64,000 nt of DNA from Hoeflea_A sp965228435. Lineage in GTDB: Bacteria > Pseudomonadota > Alphaproteobacteria > Rhizobiales > Rhizobiaceae. The position numbers and the translations under genes are program-made. The notes beneath the pieces were generated by a model, which ran no database searches, was not told where the DNA came from, and was given only the letters and a program-made list of their open reading frames with translations. This document shows, piece by piece, positions 1-8,903 of the stretch; positions within the stretch are counted from its first letter, which is position 1, and each line of letters opens with the position of its first letter. The stretch lies in the NCBI GenBank assembly GCA_965228435.1, contig OZ245818.1, positions 3,782,001 through 3,846,000 of the forward strand. The letters run 5' to 3'.

Positions 1-1996
1 TCTGCGCTTCGGTGACGACAGCTGGGCCGCTAATGGTTTCGCCAACCGGCCAGGCACATCGCGGAATGGATCGATAGCGATGGAAATCCTGTTGCCCGAG
101 GTCATAGATCAGCCTGTCTGACCTGGCTTCGGGCTCCGGTGGAGGTTCGGATTCGGACCGATCGGCGGTCTCTGGCAACCGGGCTGTCGCGGCGACCGAA
201 TAGCCGAAGAATTCGACGTCTATCTCCGGCATGGCAAAGCCATAGAGCTTTCGATACTCGCCATGGAACGACCGCTCAAGGCGCTGGAGTTCAGCGGCCA
301 GCACGGCGTCCGGATCGAAACTCAGTCTGATTTCCTGGCCCTGGCCGAAGTAACGAAGATCGACATGGGCGGCGACCTCGATCGGGGTGTCGACAACCCC
401 GGAGCGGACGACCTCGATAACATGGTCCCGGGTGGCTCGTACGGCAGTTGCCAGGCGGTCTGCGTCGATGTCAGCAATGAGCCGCATCACGGACTGCGCC
501 CGTTCGAATGCAACGGGAGCATGCAGGAAACCGATGGCCGATCCGACCCCGGCATTTTGTGGAACGATGATACGGTCGATCGAAAGTTTGTCGGCGATGC
601 GGGTGGCGTGAAGCGCGCCGCCGCCGCCCGAGACCACAAGGTCGTAGCCGGCGACATCGAGGCCCAGTTCGAGACTGTGTACCCGTGCGGCGTTGGCCAT
701 GATCTCGTCGGCCATCTCGACGATGCCGATGGCTGCCGCCTGCGGCGACGTCAGGCCCAATGGCTCCGCCAGCTGATTGGAAATGGCGGAGCAGGCGGTG
801 TCCGGATCGAGTTGAATCGTGCCTCCGGCGAAACCGTCCGGTGCGATCCTGCCCGTGACGATGTTCGCATCTGTCACGGTCGCTCGGTCGCCGCCGAGTT
901 GATAGGCGCACGGCCCTGGCGAAGCTCCTGCGCTTTCGGGTCCGACACGGATACGTCTCAGCGGATCCACCCTGGCGATCGAACCGCCGCCGGCGCCGAT
1001 CTCGACCATTTCGATTGTCGGCACGCGGATGGGAAGGCCGCTGCCCTTGGCGTCGCGCCAGGCACGCGCCACCTCGAATTTGCGTGTGGTCTGCGGTTCA
1101 CTGTCCTGCAAAAAACAGATCTTGGCCGTTGTCCCGCCGAGGTCGAAGGCCAGCGTGCGCCTGGATCCGACCTGCCGTGCGACATGACCCGCCAGACAGA
1201 CACCGCCCGCTGGACCCGACTCGACCAGACGGATCGGTGTTTTTCGGGCCTGGTCCAACGTCGTCAACCCGCCGCCGGACAGCATCAGGAAAAATGCACC
1301 GTCGAAGCCGGCGTCACGCAAGGCGGTATCGAACCGCGAAAGATAGCGCGACATCAGTGGCCGCACATAGGCGTTGGCGCAGACCGTCGAGAAGCGGTCG
1401 TATTCGCGTGCCTCAGGTGAAACTTCCGAGCTCTGGCAGATGGTGACACCGGACGGTAACCGGCGGGACAGACGTTCCGCCACGAATTGCTCATGATCGG
1501 GGTTGGCATAGGCGTGCAGGAAGCCGATCGCCACCGCTTCCACCTGGGCTTCCGACAGCGTGTCAGCGAGCGTGTCGATGTCAGCCGGCTGTGGCGACCG
1601 CATGATCGATCCGTCGGCGTGCATTCTCTCGTCCACCGTCAGGCGCAGATCGCGCGGAACCAGTGGCTCCGGCAGTTGCACGTTCAGATCATACTGATCG
1701 AACCGCTTTTCGTAGCGCATCTCCAGGACATCGCGGAAGCCGCTGGTCGTGACGAATGCGACCCGGGCGCCCTTGCGCTCGATCAGGGCATTCGTCGCCA
1801 GCGTGGTTCCGTGAATGATCGAATGGACCTCGTGCAAATGCCGCCCACCACGCTCCAGCAGTTCAACGATGCCTTGCATGGAGGCCTGCTCCGGTCGATC
1901 AGGGGTCGTCAGCACCTTGTGGGTGGTGCAGGCGCCGTTGTCGTCCAGAACGAGATCCGTAAACGTCCCACCAATGTCCACAGAAAGTCTGATCAT
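1..1996 (-). CDS. Hydantoinase/5-oxoprolinase family protein, subunit A (3' end beyond window)
   Basis: ATP-dependent hydrolase subunit of the HyuA/OplahA family, which opens cyclic amides such as hydantoins or 5-oxoproline, usually with a separate B subunit. Reading from the ATG at 1996, the protein begins MIRLSVDIGGTFTD, the ASKHA-type ATP-binding signature at the family N-terminus. Internal landmarks include GGTTAKICFL and the ISGPAVVTEA-like stretch next to the left edge, which lies close to the usual C-terminus. 665 codons are visible without a stop; the family is about 690 residues, so only a short tail is missing. No Shine-Dalgarno sequence precedes the start; a palindrome and a TATAAT box lie immediately upstream. 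The substrate cannot be told, and the B subunit, if present, lies outside the window. Confidence 0.9.
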   Translation of the reverse strand, partial: MIRLSVDIGGTFTDLVLDDNGACTTHKVLTTPDRPEQASMQGIVELLERGGRHLHEVHSIIHGTTLATNALIERKGARVAFVTTSGFRDVLEMRYEKRFDQYDLNVQLPEPLVPRDLRLTVDERMHADGSIMRSPQPADIDTLADTLSEAQVEAVAIGFLHAYANPDHEQFVAERLSRRLPSGVTICQSSEVSPEAREYDRFSTVCANAYVRPLMSRYLSRFDTALRDAGFDGAFFLMLSGGGLTTLDQARKTPIRLVESGPAGGVCLAGHVARQVGSRRTLAFDLGGTTAKICFLQDSEPQTTRKFEVARAWRDAKGSGLPIRVPTIEMVEIGAGGGSIARVDPLRRIRVGPESAGASPGPCAYQLGGDRATVTDANIVTGRIAPDGFAGGTIQLDPDTACSAISNQLAEPLGLTSPQAAAIGIVEMADEIMANAARVHSLELGLDVAGYDLVVSGGGGALHATRIADKLSIDRIIVPQNAGVGSAIGFLHAPVAFERAQSVMRLIADIDADRLATAVRATRDHVIEVVRSGVVDTPIEVAAHVDLRYFGQGQEIRLSFDPDAVLAAELQRLERSFHGEYRKLYGFAMPEIDVEFFGYSVAATARLPETADRSESEPPPEPEARSDRLIYDLGQQDFHRYRSIPRCAWPVGETISGPAVVTEAQ

Positions 1997-2000
1997 TAGA

Positions 2001-2019
2001 ATAATGTACGTACATTATA
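2001..2019 (-). promoter_or_regulatory. Perfect 18-bp palindrome (operator) overlapping a TATAAT box, upstream of the hydantoinase gene
   Basis: ATAATGTACGTACATTAT at 2001-2018 is a perfect inverted repeat four bases upstream of the hydantoinase ATG. On the minus strand a perfect TATAAT lies at 2019-2014, inside the palindrome's edge, and TTGACT lies at 2030-2025. The TGTAC-GTACA core is the size and symmetry of FadR/GntR-type operators. No cognate regulator is adjacent, so the binding protein is unknown. The short or absent 5' leader suggests a leaderless or near-leaderless transcript. Palindrome and box are seen; function is inferred. Confidence 0.6.
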
Positions 2020-2209
2020 TCTGAAGTCAACGGGCGGTGGTGCGTTCCGGGAGCTGGGTCCGTTGCAAATGCCAGCGCTTCACCGGGCCGTGACCTTGGG
2101 CGGGGATCTGACCAAAGCGGGAAACAGAAGCCAGTTTTTGGACAGGCGTGTTTGGCGGAAAGGCGAGGCCTGGTTTCCGCTGGGTCCGCCACCCGTGCGC
2201 AGTAGACTG

Positions 2210-3091
2210 TTAGTTCTGCGGCACGAAGTGCACGTTCTCGCCCTTTTCCGCATCAGGATAATCGCGCAGCCGTTCCGAGGCATAGCGCGTCGGGCTCAAC
2301 CCTGAGAAACGGCGGAATTCTCGGTTGAAGTGGGCCTGGTCGAAAAAGCCGAAACGATGGGCGAGCGTGGTCCAGGAGACCGGATCCTGTGGATCGACCG
2401 CGGCAAGCAAGGCACCGAGGCGATGAATGCGGGCAAGCACCTTTGGGGTGACGCCGACGGCCCTTCTGAAACGATCGCTGGCATGGCGCTGCGACCGCCC
2501 GGTTCTCTCATAGAGTTGCGGCAGCGGTTCACCGCCCTCGGTATCGACAATGCCGCGATAGAGCTCGATGAGCCACGGGGGAAGGACGCTTCGTTGGCGA
2601 TCGAGCAAGGCTGTGTGCAATGCTGCGTGCGTCGTCTCGTCCGAAGCGTCGGGAAGCGCCGCCTCGATGTTTGCCACCACATCAGCGGGTAACACCTGCC
2701 GGGCATCCACCGTCTGGTCGACAGAGTATTGCATGTCGATGTCGAACAGGGCGTGAAACCCGATAGGTTCAAACAGCAGCCCGAGAACGTGGGTTTCGCC
2801 CAACGGCCTGTTGTAGACGGGGCGCGTCTGGACGCCGTGAAACCAGCTGTGGTCGAAAATCGGGTTGCGATCGACGGTTTCGAGCGGCCCCAGGCGGTGA
2901 GGCCCGCCTATTGTAAAGATCACCACGGCGAGTCCGTTCGGCAGAATCTTGTCGTAGCGATAGGGAATTTGGCCACGCGCATAAAAGGACCGGCGCAGGA
3001 ACGGGCGCAACGCATCCGGTGGCAGATACTCCCTGAAATCGAATTGCAAGCCGGCGGCTCCCTGGGTCTGACCGAAACGGGTCGCCGTCAC
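2210..3091 (-). CDS. AraC-family transcriptional regulator
   Basis: A 293-residue DNA-binding regulator. The C-terminal ~110 residues carry the two helix-turn-helix units typical of AraC/XylS proteins, with the conserved tail FGFFDQAHFNREFRRFSG followed by SPTRYA. The N-terminal ~180 residues look like the cupin-like sensing half of one-component AraC regulators, with no membrane segment. The start is a GTG at 3091 preceded by GAGG about five bases upstream; the upstream decarboxylase gene stops at 3099, so the two are probably co-transcribed and translationally coupled. It may control the cysteine-synthase/decarboxylase genes ahead of it or the divergent ABC importer. Effector unknown. Confidence 0.85.
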   Translation of the reverse strand: MTATRFGQTQGAAGLQFDFREYLPPDALRPFLRRSFYARGQIPYRYDKILPNGLAVVIFTIGGPHRLGPLETVDRNPIFDHSWFHGVQTRPVYNRPLGETHVLGLLFEPIGFHALFDIDMQYSVDQTVDARQVLPADVVANIEAALPDASDETTHAALHTALLDRQRSVLPPWLIELYRGIVDTEGGEPLPQLYERTGRSQRHASDRFRRAVGVTPKVLARIHRLGALLAAVDPQDPVSWTTLAHRFGFFDQAHFNREFRRFSGLSPTRYASERLRDYPDAEKGENVHFVPQN

Positions 3092-3098
3092 TCTATCC

Positions 3099-4484
3099 TC
3101 AACCGGCCAAGACCTCTATCCGGTCCGCGAGGCTCGATATGGTGGGAATATCAGTGTCCTTCTCAATGGCCGAAATGCGCAGGACCGTCTTGCCATGCCA
3201 ATTCGCGGTCCGAACGAAGGTCGCATAGTCCGCGTTGAGCCGGTCGGCAAGCGCATTTGTCGCCTTGTCGCAATTATCGACCCGCAGAACGATCTGGTTG
3301 AGGTCGACGCGATTGCAGACCTGCACTGAAGGCAGTGCGGCAAGGCGATTGCGCAATTCCGTTGCGCAGGCGCAATGGCGGCGAACCGTCTCGACGATTC
3401 CCTCGCGGCCAAGTGAACGGATAACGGCCCAGGCCGCGAAACCGCGCGCCCGGCGGGACAGTTCCGGGTTGAATTCGGTCGGGTTGCGACCGTCTTCGGG
3501 GCTGCGGTTGAGATAATGCGCCGAGATGTCCATCGCACGGCGATGCGCTTCGGCGTTCTTGACGATCGCGAAGCCGGAATCATAAGGGATCTGCAGCCAT
3601 TTGTGCCCGTCCACGGACCAGCTGTCGGCGCCGTCCAGACAGGCAGTCAGGTGGGCTTTTTCCGGCAGCACCCGGGCCCATAATCCGAAAGCGCCGTCAA
3701 CGTGAAGCCAGGCATCGTGGGCCCGGCAGAGGTTGACGATGGCCTTGAAATCATCGAACCCGCCGGAATTGATGTGTCCGGCGGTGGCGATCACGATTTT
3801 CGGCCCGGCGTGCTCCTCCATTGCCTTGCGCAACGCGTCCCGGCGCATGATCCCCTGGGCATTGGCCGGAATGCGAACGAAGTTGGCCTCGCCGAAACCG
3901 AGATAGCGCAGCGCCGCAAAGTTGGTCGTATGGGCGTCATCACAGATGAAGACATGAATGAGCGGAGCGCCCTGCAGACCGTCTCGCTCGATGTCGACGC
4001 CGGCGCGGGCCAGGACTTCGCCGCGCGCGGCGGCCAGACCGACGAAACAGGCCATCGTCGCACCGGTCACCAGTCCGACGGAACTTTCACGCGGCAGATC
4101 CAGCAGGTCGAGCAGCCAGGCGCTCACTGCCTCTTCTGCGATCGCCGCGGCTGGCGATGTCTGAAAAATGCCGGCGTTCTGGCCCCAGATGGAGGTCAGC
4201 CAGTCCGCCGCGACACCTGTCGTGTCCGAGCCGCCCATCACCCAGGCAAAAAAATTGGGGTTGGTGTTGGCCACCAAACCCGGTTCGGCGGCCGCGATCA
4301 GATCACGAATGACCGTGCGCCCGTCCGAGCCCTTCTCGGGCGTTGGCGTACAGAGGTTCCTACGCAGCGTATCCGCGCTGGCGGTTGCATCCAGCGGCCG
4401 TTGCTGCTGGCGGTAGCCGGCGGCATGGCGATACGCTTCCATCAAGGCCGGGTCGGTGGCTGGTCCTTTCTCCATCGCCGTCAT
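3099..4484 (-). CDS. PLP-dependent group II decarboxylase (aromatic-amino-acid/glutamate/cysteine-sulfinate type)
   Basis: A 461-residue pyridoxal-phosphate enzyme. SVDGHKWLQIPYDSG places the Schiff-base lysine at about residue 295, and HVDGAFG (about 261-267) carries the aspartate that pairs with the PLP nitrogen. Length and motifs match group II decarboxylases, which make an amine and CO2 from an amino acid. Its start codon overlaps the stop of the cysteine synthase-glutaredoxin gene by four bases (ATGA), so the two products are probably made together. With that partner, a sulfur amino acid such as cysteate or cysteine sulfinate is an attractive substrate, but the sequence alone does not settle this; tyrosine, DOPA, glutamate or diaminobutyrate decarboxylation remain possible. 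Confidence 0.82.
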   Translation of the reverse strand: MTAMEKGPATDPALMEAYRHAAGYRQQQRPLDATASADTLRRNLCTPTPEKGSDGRTVIRDLIAAAEPGLVANTNPNFFAWVMGGSDTTGVAADWLTSIWGQNAGIFQTSPAAAIAEEAVSAWLLDLLDLPRESSVGLVTGATMACFVGLAAARGEVLARAGVDIERDGLQGAPLIHVFICDDAHTTNFAALRYLGFGEANFVRIPANAQGIMRRDALRKAMEEHAGPKIVIATAGHINSGGFDDFKAIVNLCRAHDAWLHVDGAFGLWARVLPEKAHLTACLDGADSWSVDGHKWLQIPYDSGFAIVKNAEAHRRAMDISAHYLNRSPEDGRNPTEFNPELSRRARGFAAWAVIRSLGREGIVETVRRHCACATELRNRLAALPSVQVCNRVDLNQIVLRVDNCDKATNALADRLNADYATFVRTANWHGKTVLRISAIEKDTDIPTISSLADRIEVLAG

Positions 4485-5965
4485 CTCGGATGCAGCCAGT
4501 CCGGCAGGAAGCTGTAGGCGTCCCGTGCCATGGCCGGATCGAACGGCACTTCGTTGTCGGCCAGAAGGCTTTTCAGTGATCCGTTATTGAAGGCATCGAA
4601 CGTCTCGGTGGCGCCACCAATGTGCTGACCTCCGACGAAGATTTGAGGAATCGTCGGCGATCCGGTCATCTGCCGCAGGACGGCTCTGATATCGCCGCCG
4701 CGATTGTCGGCCTGATAGGCGACGGAATCGAGATCGATGGAGCGGTATTCGATGCCGGCCTCCTGAAACATCTTGCGCACGGACCAGCAGAACTCGCACC
4801 ATTCCAGGGCGAACATGACGACGGGCTGCGTTTCATCGGCAATGACGTCGGTGACGAATTTGACCGCATAGGGCTTTGGTTCCTCGACTGCTGCCGCCGC
4901 GGGTGCCGGCGCCGGTTTGCTGTCGAAACGGAAACGCGGCGTGGTCGCGGCGATCCGGGTTTCCTCCTCCGACATCTCTGCCTGCACATTGTCGAACAGG
5001 ACGGTGGTCATGTAGCGCTCGCCCGTGTCAGGCAGCATTGCCAATATGCGCGAGCCGTTGGGTGCCGTTTCAGCGACTTTCAGGGCCGCCGCAAAAGTCG
5101 CGCCGCTGGTGATGCCACAGAAGATGCCCTCTTTGGCGGCCAGGTCGCGGGCGCATTGCAGCGCGTCCGTCCCCGCCACCGGCTGGTGCATGTCGATCAG
5201 CTCGTCGGTCAGGACGTCGTCGGCCAGTTTCGGAATGAAATCCGGTGACCAACCCTGCATCAGGTGCGGGCGAAAGTTCGGGTGGCTGGCCGAGACGCTG
5301 CCATCCGCATGCCGCGGCTGACCGATGCCGCTCGACAGCAACTGGGAATTGTCGGGCTCTGCCGCGACGATTCTGGTGCCGGGGCTGCGCTGCTTCAGCA
5401 CACGGGAGACGCCCTTCAGCGTCCCGCCTGTTCCGAAGCCGGTCACCCAATAGTCGAGCGGGTTTTCGGCAAAGTCGTCCAGAATTTCGATGGCCGTCGT
5501 TCGCGAATGGATATCCGCATTGGCCTCGTTCTCGAATTGCCGGGCAAAAAACCAGCCATGCTTCTCGGCCAGTTCCTCGGCCTTGGCGACCATGCCGCTG
5601 CCCTTTTCCGAGGCCGGAGTCAGGATCACCTTGGCACCCAGGAAGCGCATCATCTTGCGCCGTTCGATGCTGAAGTTTTCCGCCATGGTGATGACCAGCG
5701 GGTAGCCCTTCTGGGCGCACACCATTGCCAGTCCGATGCCGGTGTTGCCGGAGGTTGCCTCGATCACGGTCTGGCCGGGTTTCAGCGATCCGTCCCGTTC
5801 GGCGGCTTCGATCACGCTCAGTGCAAGACGATCCTTCACCGAACCGAGCGGATTGAACGCTTCGAGCTTGACGTAGAGCTGGACATTCTTCGGGCCCAGA
5901 TTGTTGATGCGCACAATCGGGGTCTGCCCGACGGTTTCGAGAATGGATCGTCTGATTCCGCTCAT
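4481..5965 (-). CDS. Cysteine synthase-like beta-replacement enzyme fused to a C-terminal glutaredoxin domain
   Basis: A 494-residue two-domain protein. Residues 1-335 form a PLP fold-type II O-acetylserine sulfhydrylase-like enzyme: lysine 44 in GSVKDR binds PLP, TSGNTG (71-76) binds substrate carboxylate, and GFGTGGT (176-182) holds the PLP phosphate. A Pro/Ala-rich linker at about 345-365 joins it to a glutaredoxin fold with a CEFC redox motif at 390-393 and the glutathione-binding-type segment SPTIPQIFVGG. Cysteine synthases are normally about 310-330 residues without such a tail. The gene leads a tight operon with a PLP decarboxylase and an AraC regulator, and diverges from a NitT/TauT-type importer. 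A role in making or using a sulfur-containing beta-substituted alanine is inferred. Both domain calls are firm. Confidence 0.9.
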   Translation of the reverse strand: MSGIRRSILETVGQTPIVRINNLGPKNVQLYVKLEAFNPLGSVKDRLALSVIEAAERDGSLKPGQTVIEATSGNTGIGLAMVCAQKGYPLVITMAENFSIERRKMMRFLGAKVILTPASEKGSGMVAKAEELAEKHGWFFARQFENEANADIHSRTTAIEILDDFAENPLDYWVTGFGTGGTLKGVSRVLKQRSPGTRIVAAEPDNSQLLSSGIGQPRHADGSVSASHPNFRPHLMQGWSPDFIPKLADDVLTDELIDMHQPVAGTDALQCARDLAAKEGIFCGITSGATFAAALKVAETAPNGSRILAMLPDTGERYMTTVLFDNVQAEMSEEETRIAATTPRFRFDSKPAPAPAAAAVEEPKPYAVKFVTDVIADETQPVVMFALEWCEFCWSVRKMFQEAGIEYRSIDLDSVAYQADNRGGDIRAVLRQMTGSPTIPQIFVGGQHIGGATETFDAFNNGSLKSLLADNEVPFDPAMARDAYSFLPDWLHPR

Positions 5966-6254
5966 CCTTGGAAATCCTCATTTGTCTGGCCGGGTCGCGC
6001 GCTACGGGATGCGACCGCCGATGATGCTGATATGGCGGTCCAACGTTTCATCTCGTTTTCGGGAAATGACGACCTCGGTTTCAATTGTTTCAGCCGCCAT
6101 GTGGCTGCAAAAAACAAATCCGGTGATTTGAAGGTGGCTATGGAAACGGCCGTCGGTTTGCATCATATTCGCTGGGTTGCCGCGCTGTTCCAACGACCGG
6201 CACCAACGAACAAACAATATCGGCTACGGCCGGACTATCCGACGGGAGGACTTC

Positions 6255-7268
6255 ATGAACCGGATCAATCGACGCCAGACATTGGGACTGATCGGCGCTG
6301 CGGCAGCTGCACCGATGCTTGCCCGGCCGGCCCTGGCCAACACCAAGATTACGGTCGGCGCGCTGCGCTTTACGAGCCACTCCGCCAGTTTCGTGGCGCT
6401 GGAGCGGGGCTATTTCGCCGATGCCGGGCTGGACGTCGAGTTCAAGTTCTTCCAGGCGGCCCAGCCGATGGCCGTTGCGATTGCCTCCGGCGATGCCGAC
6501 TACGCGGTCACCGCGATCTCCGGCGGGCTGATCTCGCTGGCCGACAAGGGTGCCGCCAAGGTGATCGGCGGCGCGCTCAGCGAGGAAAAGGGTATCGACG
6601 GCCAGAAGATCCTCGCTTCCGATGCCGCCTTCAAGGCGGGACTGACCGATCCATCCAAGCTCGGCGGCAAAAGCTATGCCATGACCCAGGCCGGCTCGTC
6701 GTTTCACTACATGGGTTCCAAGATCGCCGATGCCGAGGGCGTTGATGTCACCTTCAAGCCGCTGCAGAAGGTTGGCGCCATCATCGGCGCAATCAAGTCG
6801 GGGCAGGTGGATGCCTGGTCGATCGTGCCGCACATTGCCAAGCCGCTGGCCGGCTCCGGCGCGGTGCACATCATCGGCAACGTCGCCGATTATGTTCCGG
6901 ACTACCAGGTGACCACCGTGTTCACCTCGGCCGACAATGCCGCGAACGAGCGGGCCAAGACGGAAGCTTTCCTGGCGGCGTTCGCCAAGGGTGCTGACGA
7001 TTTCAACGCTGCGCTGGTCGACCGCACCGCCGGCGACGATGCGGCCGAAGACATGGTCAAGCTGGTTCACAAATATGTCTACACCGACCGGCCCTATGAA
7101 AAAGCCAAGCCGAGCATCGTCAACGGCGCGATGCGCATCAACAAGGGTGCTGCGCTCAATGCCGCTTCGGTTCAGGATCAGCTCGACTGGTTCAAGAAGG
7201 AGCAGCTGGTGAAAGACCATGTGACGTTCGAGACGCTGGTCGATCCGTCCTACGTGGGTTCCATGTAA
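6255..7268 (+). CDS. NitT/TauT-family ABC transporter substrate-binding protein
   Basis: A 337-residue periplasmic binding protein of the sulfonate/nitrate/taurine (SsuA/TauA/NMT1-like) type. The start at 6255 is chosen because GGGAGG sits at 6244-6249 and the protein then opens with a twin-arginine signal (MNRINRRQTLGL) ending in a RPALA cleavage region; an in-frame ATG 78 bases earlier lacks these. The mature part begins ITVGALRFTSHSASFVALERG, typical of this family, where the ligand pocket recognises small oxyanions or heterocycles. It is first in a three-gene importer operon (ATPase 6 bases downstream, then permease). Ligand unknown; sulfonate is favoured only by the divergent sulfur-amino-acid genes. 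Confidence 0.87.
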   Translation: MNRINRRQTLGLIGAAAAAPMLARPALANTKITVGALRFTSHSASFVALERGYFADAGLDVEFKFFQAAQPMAVAIASGDADYAVTAISGGLISLADKGAAKVIGGALSEEKGIDGQKILASDAAFKAGLTDPSKLGGKSYAMTQAGSSFHYMGSKIADAEGVDVTFKPLQKVGAIIGAIKSGQVDAWSIVPHIAKPLAGSGAVHIIGNVADYVPDYQVTTVFTSADNAANERAKTEAFLAAFAKGADDFNAALVDRTAGDDAAEDMVKLVHKYVYTDRPYEKAKPSIVNGAMRINKGAALNAASVQDQLDWFKKEQLVKDHVTFETLVDPSYVGSM

Positions 7269-7274
7269 CACGGC

Positions 7275-8042
7275 ATGGAACTGCGCCTCGATCACGTCGG
7301 TCATGCCTATGACGGGCTCGAAGTGCTGCGCGACATCAGCCTCGATATTCCGGCCGGGCGCATCGTCTGCATCGTCGGACCGTCCGGCTGCGGCAAGTCG
7401 ACCCTGTTGCGCCTGCTCGGCGGCCTGGAACGGCCGTCCAGCGGGCGAGTGCTCGAAATCGGCAAGCCGCCGGCCGGAAGCCTCAACCCGCTGACCTTCG
7501 TCTTCCAGGACTTCGCGCTGCTGCCATGGCGCAGCGTCGAGGGCAATGTCAGCCTGGTGCTGGAGGACCACAATCTCTCCGCCGACCGGAGTGAGGCGAT
7601 CATCTCCGATGTGCTGGAACGCACCAAACTGAGCGATTTTCGCCAGGCCCTGCCCAAGCAACTGTCCGGCGGCATGAAGCAGCGGGTAGCGATCGCCCGG
7701 GCGCTTGCCGTCGATCCGGCCGTTCTCCTGCTCGATGAGCCGCTGTCGGCACTTGACGCCCAGACCCGCGAGCTGCTGATGGACGATCTCGTCGATCTGT
7801 GGACGCGGCAGCCGTTCACCGCGGTCTATGTCACGCACAATCTGCAGGAGGCGGTGCGGCTCGGCCATCGGATCGTCGTGCTGTCACGTCGTCCCGGCAT
7901 GATCCGCGAGATCGTCGAAATCGACCGGCCGCTCGACGAGCGAGGCCTGGGCGATCCGGTTCTGGAGCGCCATCAGCAGGCGCTTTGGACGCTGATGCGC
8001 GAAGAAGCGAAGGCGGCCGACCTGGAGCTGATCGATGGCTGA
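7275..8042 (+). CDS. NitT/TauT-family ABC transporter ATP-binding protein
   Basis: A 255-residue importer ATPase of the SsuB/TauB type. Seen in order: Walker A GPSGCGKST, Q-loop FQDFALLPWR, signature LSGGMKQRVAIARAL, Walker B VLLLDEPLSALD and the switch histidine in VTHNLQEA. The FALLPWR stretch after the Q-loop is characteristic of this transporter family. It lies 6 bases after the binding-protein gene and its last 8 bases overlap the permease gene, so the three are one transcript. Confidence 0.92.
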   Translation: MELRLDHVGHAYDGLEVLRDISLDIPAGRIVCIVGPSGCGKSTLLRLLGGLERPSSGRVLEIGKPPAGSLNPLTFVFQDFALLPWRSVEGNVSLVLEDHNLSADRSEAIISDVLERTKLSDFRQALPKQLSGGMKQRVAIARALAVDPAVLLLDEPLSALDAQTRELLMDDLVDLWTRQPFTAVYVTHNLQEAVRLGHRIVVLSRRPGMIREIVEIDRPLDERGLGDPVLERHQQALWTLMREEAKAADLELIDG

Positions 8043-8859
8043 CATCGCCGACAGGACGGGAGACGCGTCGCAACCACAAAGAACCGTGCCGTTTCGTGGC
8101 GGTGGGTTCACCACACGCTCGATCCGCTGGATTGGTGCCGCCGTCTTCGTGCTGCTGATCGTGCTGATCGAATGGGGAACCCGCACCGGTTTCATCTCGG
8201 CGCTCACCCTGCCGAAGCCAAGCGACGTCCTGAACACGTTCATCGAGCTTTGGAACAGCGGCCTTTTGTGGAAGCATCTGATCCCATCGCTGACCCGCCT
8301 GATCGTCGGTGCTCTTCTGGGCGTGGTTGCCGGCATTGCCGCGGGCATTGCCATCGGATTGTTTTCCTACGTCCGCGCCGGATTGGTGCCCCTGGTTGCG
8401 GCGATCTTTCCGATTCCCAAGATCGCGCTCCTGCCGCTCTTCGTCATCTGGTTTGGCATCGACGAAGGCTCCAAATACGCGCTGATCGCGCTCGGCACCT
8501 TCACGCCCACCGTCGTTGCCACCTACGGCGCCGTCGACAATGTCGACCGCACTTTGATCCGCATGGCCCAGAGTTTCGGCCTCTCGTGGCGTTCGATCGT
8601 GCGCAAGATCGTGCTGCCGGGCGCCATGCCCGGCATCCTCTCGGGCCTGCGCGTGAGCCTGGCCATCGCCATCATCCTGTTGGTGGCGGCTGAGATGCTC
8701 GGCGCCGAACACGGCGTCGGCGCCTATATTCTCGAAGCGGGCTCGCTCTACGACCTGGAACGCCTGTTCGCCGGCGTGGTGATCCTGTCGGTCCTCGGCG
8801 TCATCGTCAGTGCGTTGATCGGCGTTCTGGAACGGCGGCTGTTGCGGTGGCGGGTGTAG
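8035..8859 (+). CDS. NitT/TauT-family ABC transporter permease
   Basis: A 274-residue inner-membrane permease of the SsuC/TauC type. About six hydrophobic segments are visible; the cytoplasmic EAA-like coupling loop is in the stretch VDRTLIRMAQSFGLSW followed by RSIVRKIVLPGAMPGI. The start overlaps the ATPase stop by 8 bases. It has a short hydrophilic N-terminal extension of about 30 residues before the first membrane helix. The gene ends in a convergent arrangement with an ABC-F gene, 44 bases away. Confidence 0.9.
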   Translation: MADIADRTGDASQPQRTVPFRGGGFTTRSIRWIGAAVFVLLIVLIEWGTRTGFISALTLPKPSDVLNTFIELWNSGLLWKHLIPSLTRLIVGALLGVVAGIAAGIAIGLFSYVRAGLVPLVAAIFPIPKIALLPLFVIWFGIDEGSKYALIALGTFTPTVVATYGAVDNVDRTLIRMAQSFGLSWRSIVRKIVLPGAMPGILSGLRVSLAIAIILLVAAEMLGAEHGVGAYILEAGSLYDLERLFAGVVILSVLGVIVSALIGVLERRLLRWRV

Positions 8860-8903
8860 GATGCAGATTGCCACTGCACCGCATCCCACCAGTCACAAAA
8901 CGC

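Noticed and set aside
263..1420. 385-residue plus-strand frame at the left edge
   Set aside because: Antisense to the hydantoinase gene, whose family motifs are unmistakable on the minus strand.
6138..7868. 576-residue open frame opposite the NitT/TauT binding protein and ATPase
   Set aside because: The opposite strand has recognised genes with correct motifs and ribosome-binding sites; this frame has none.
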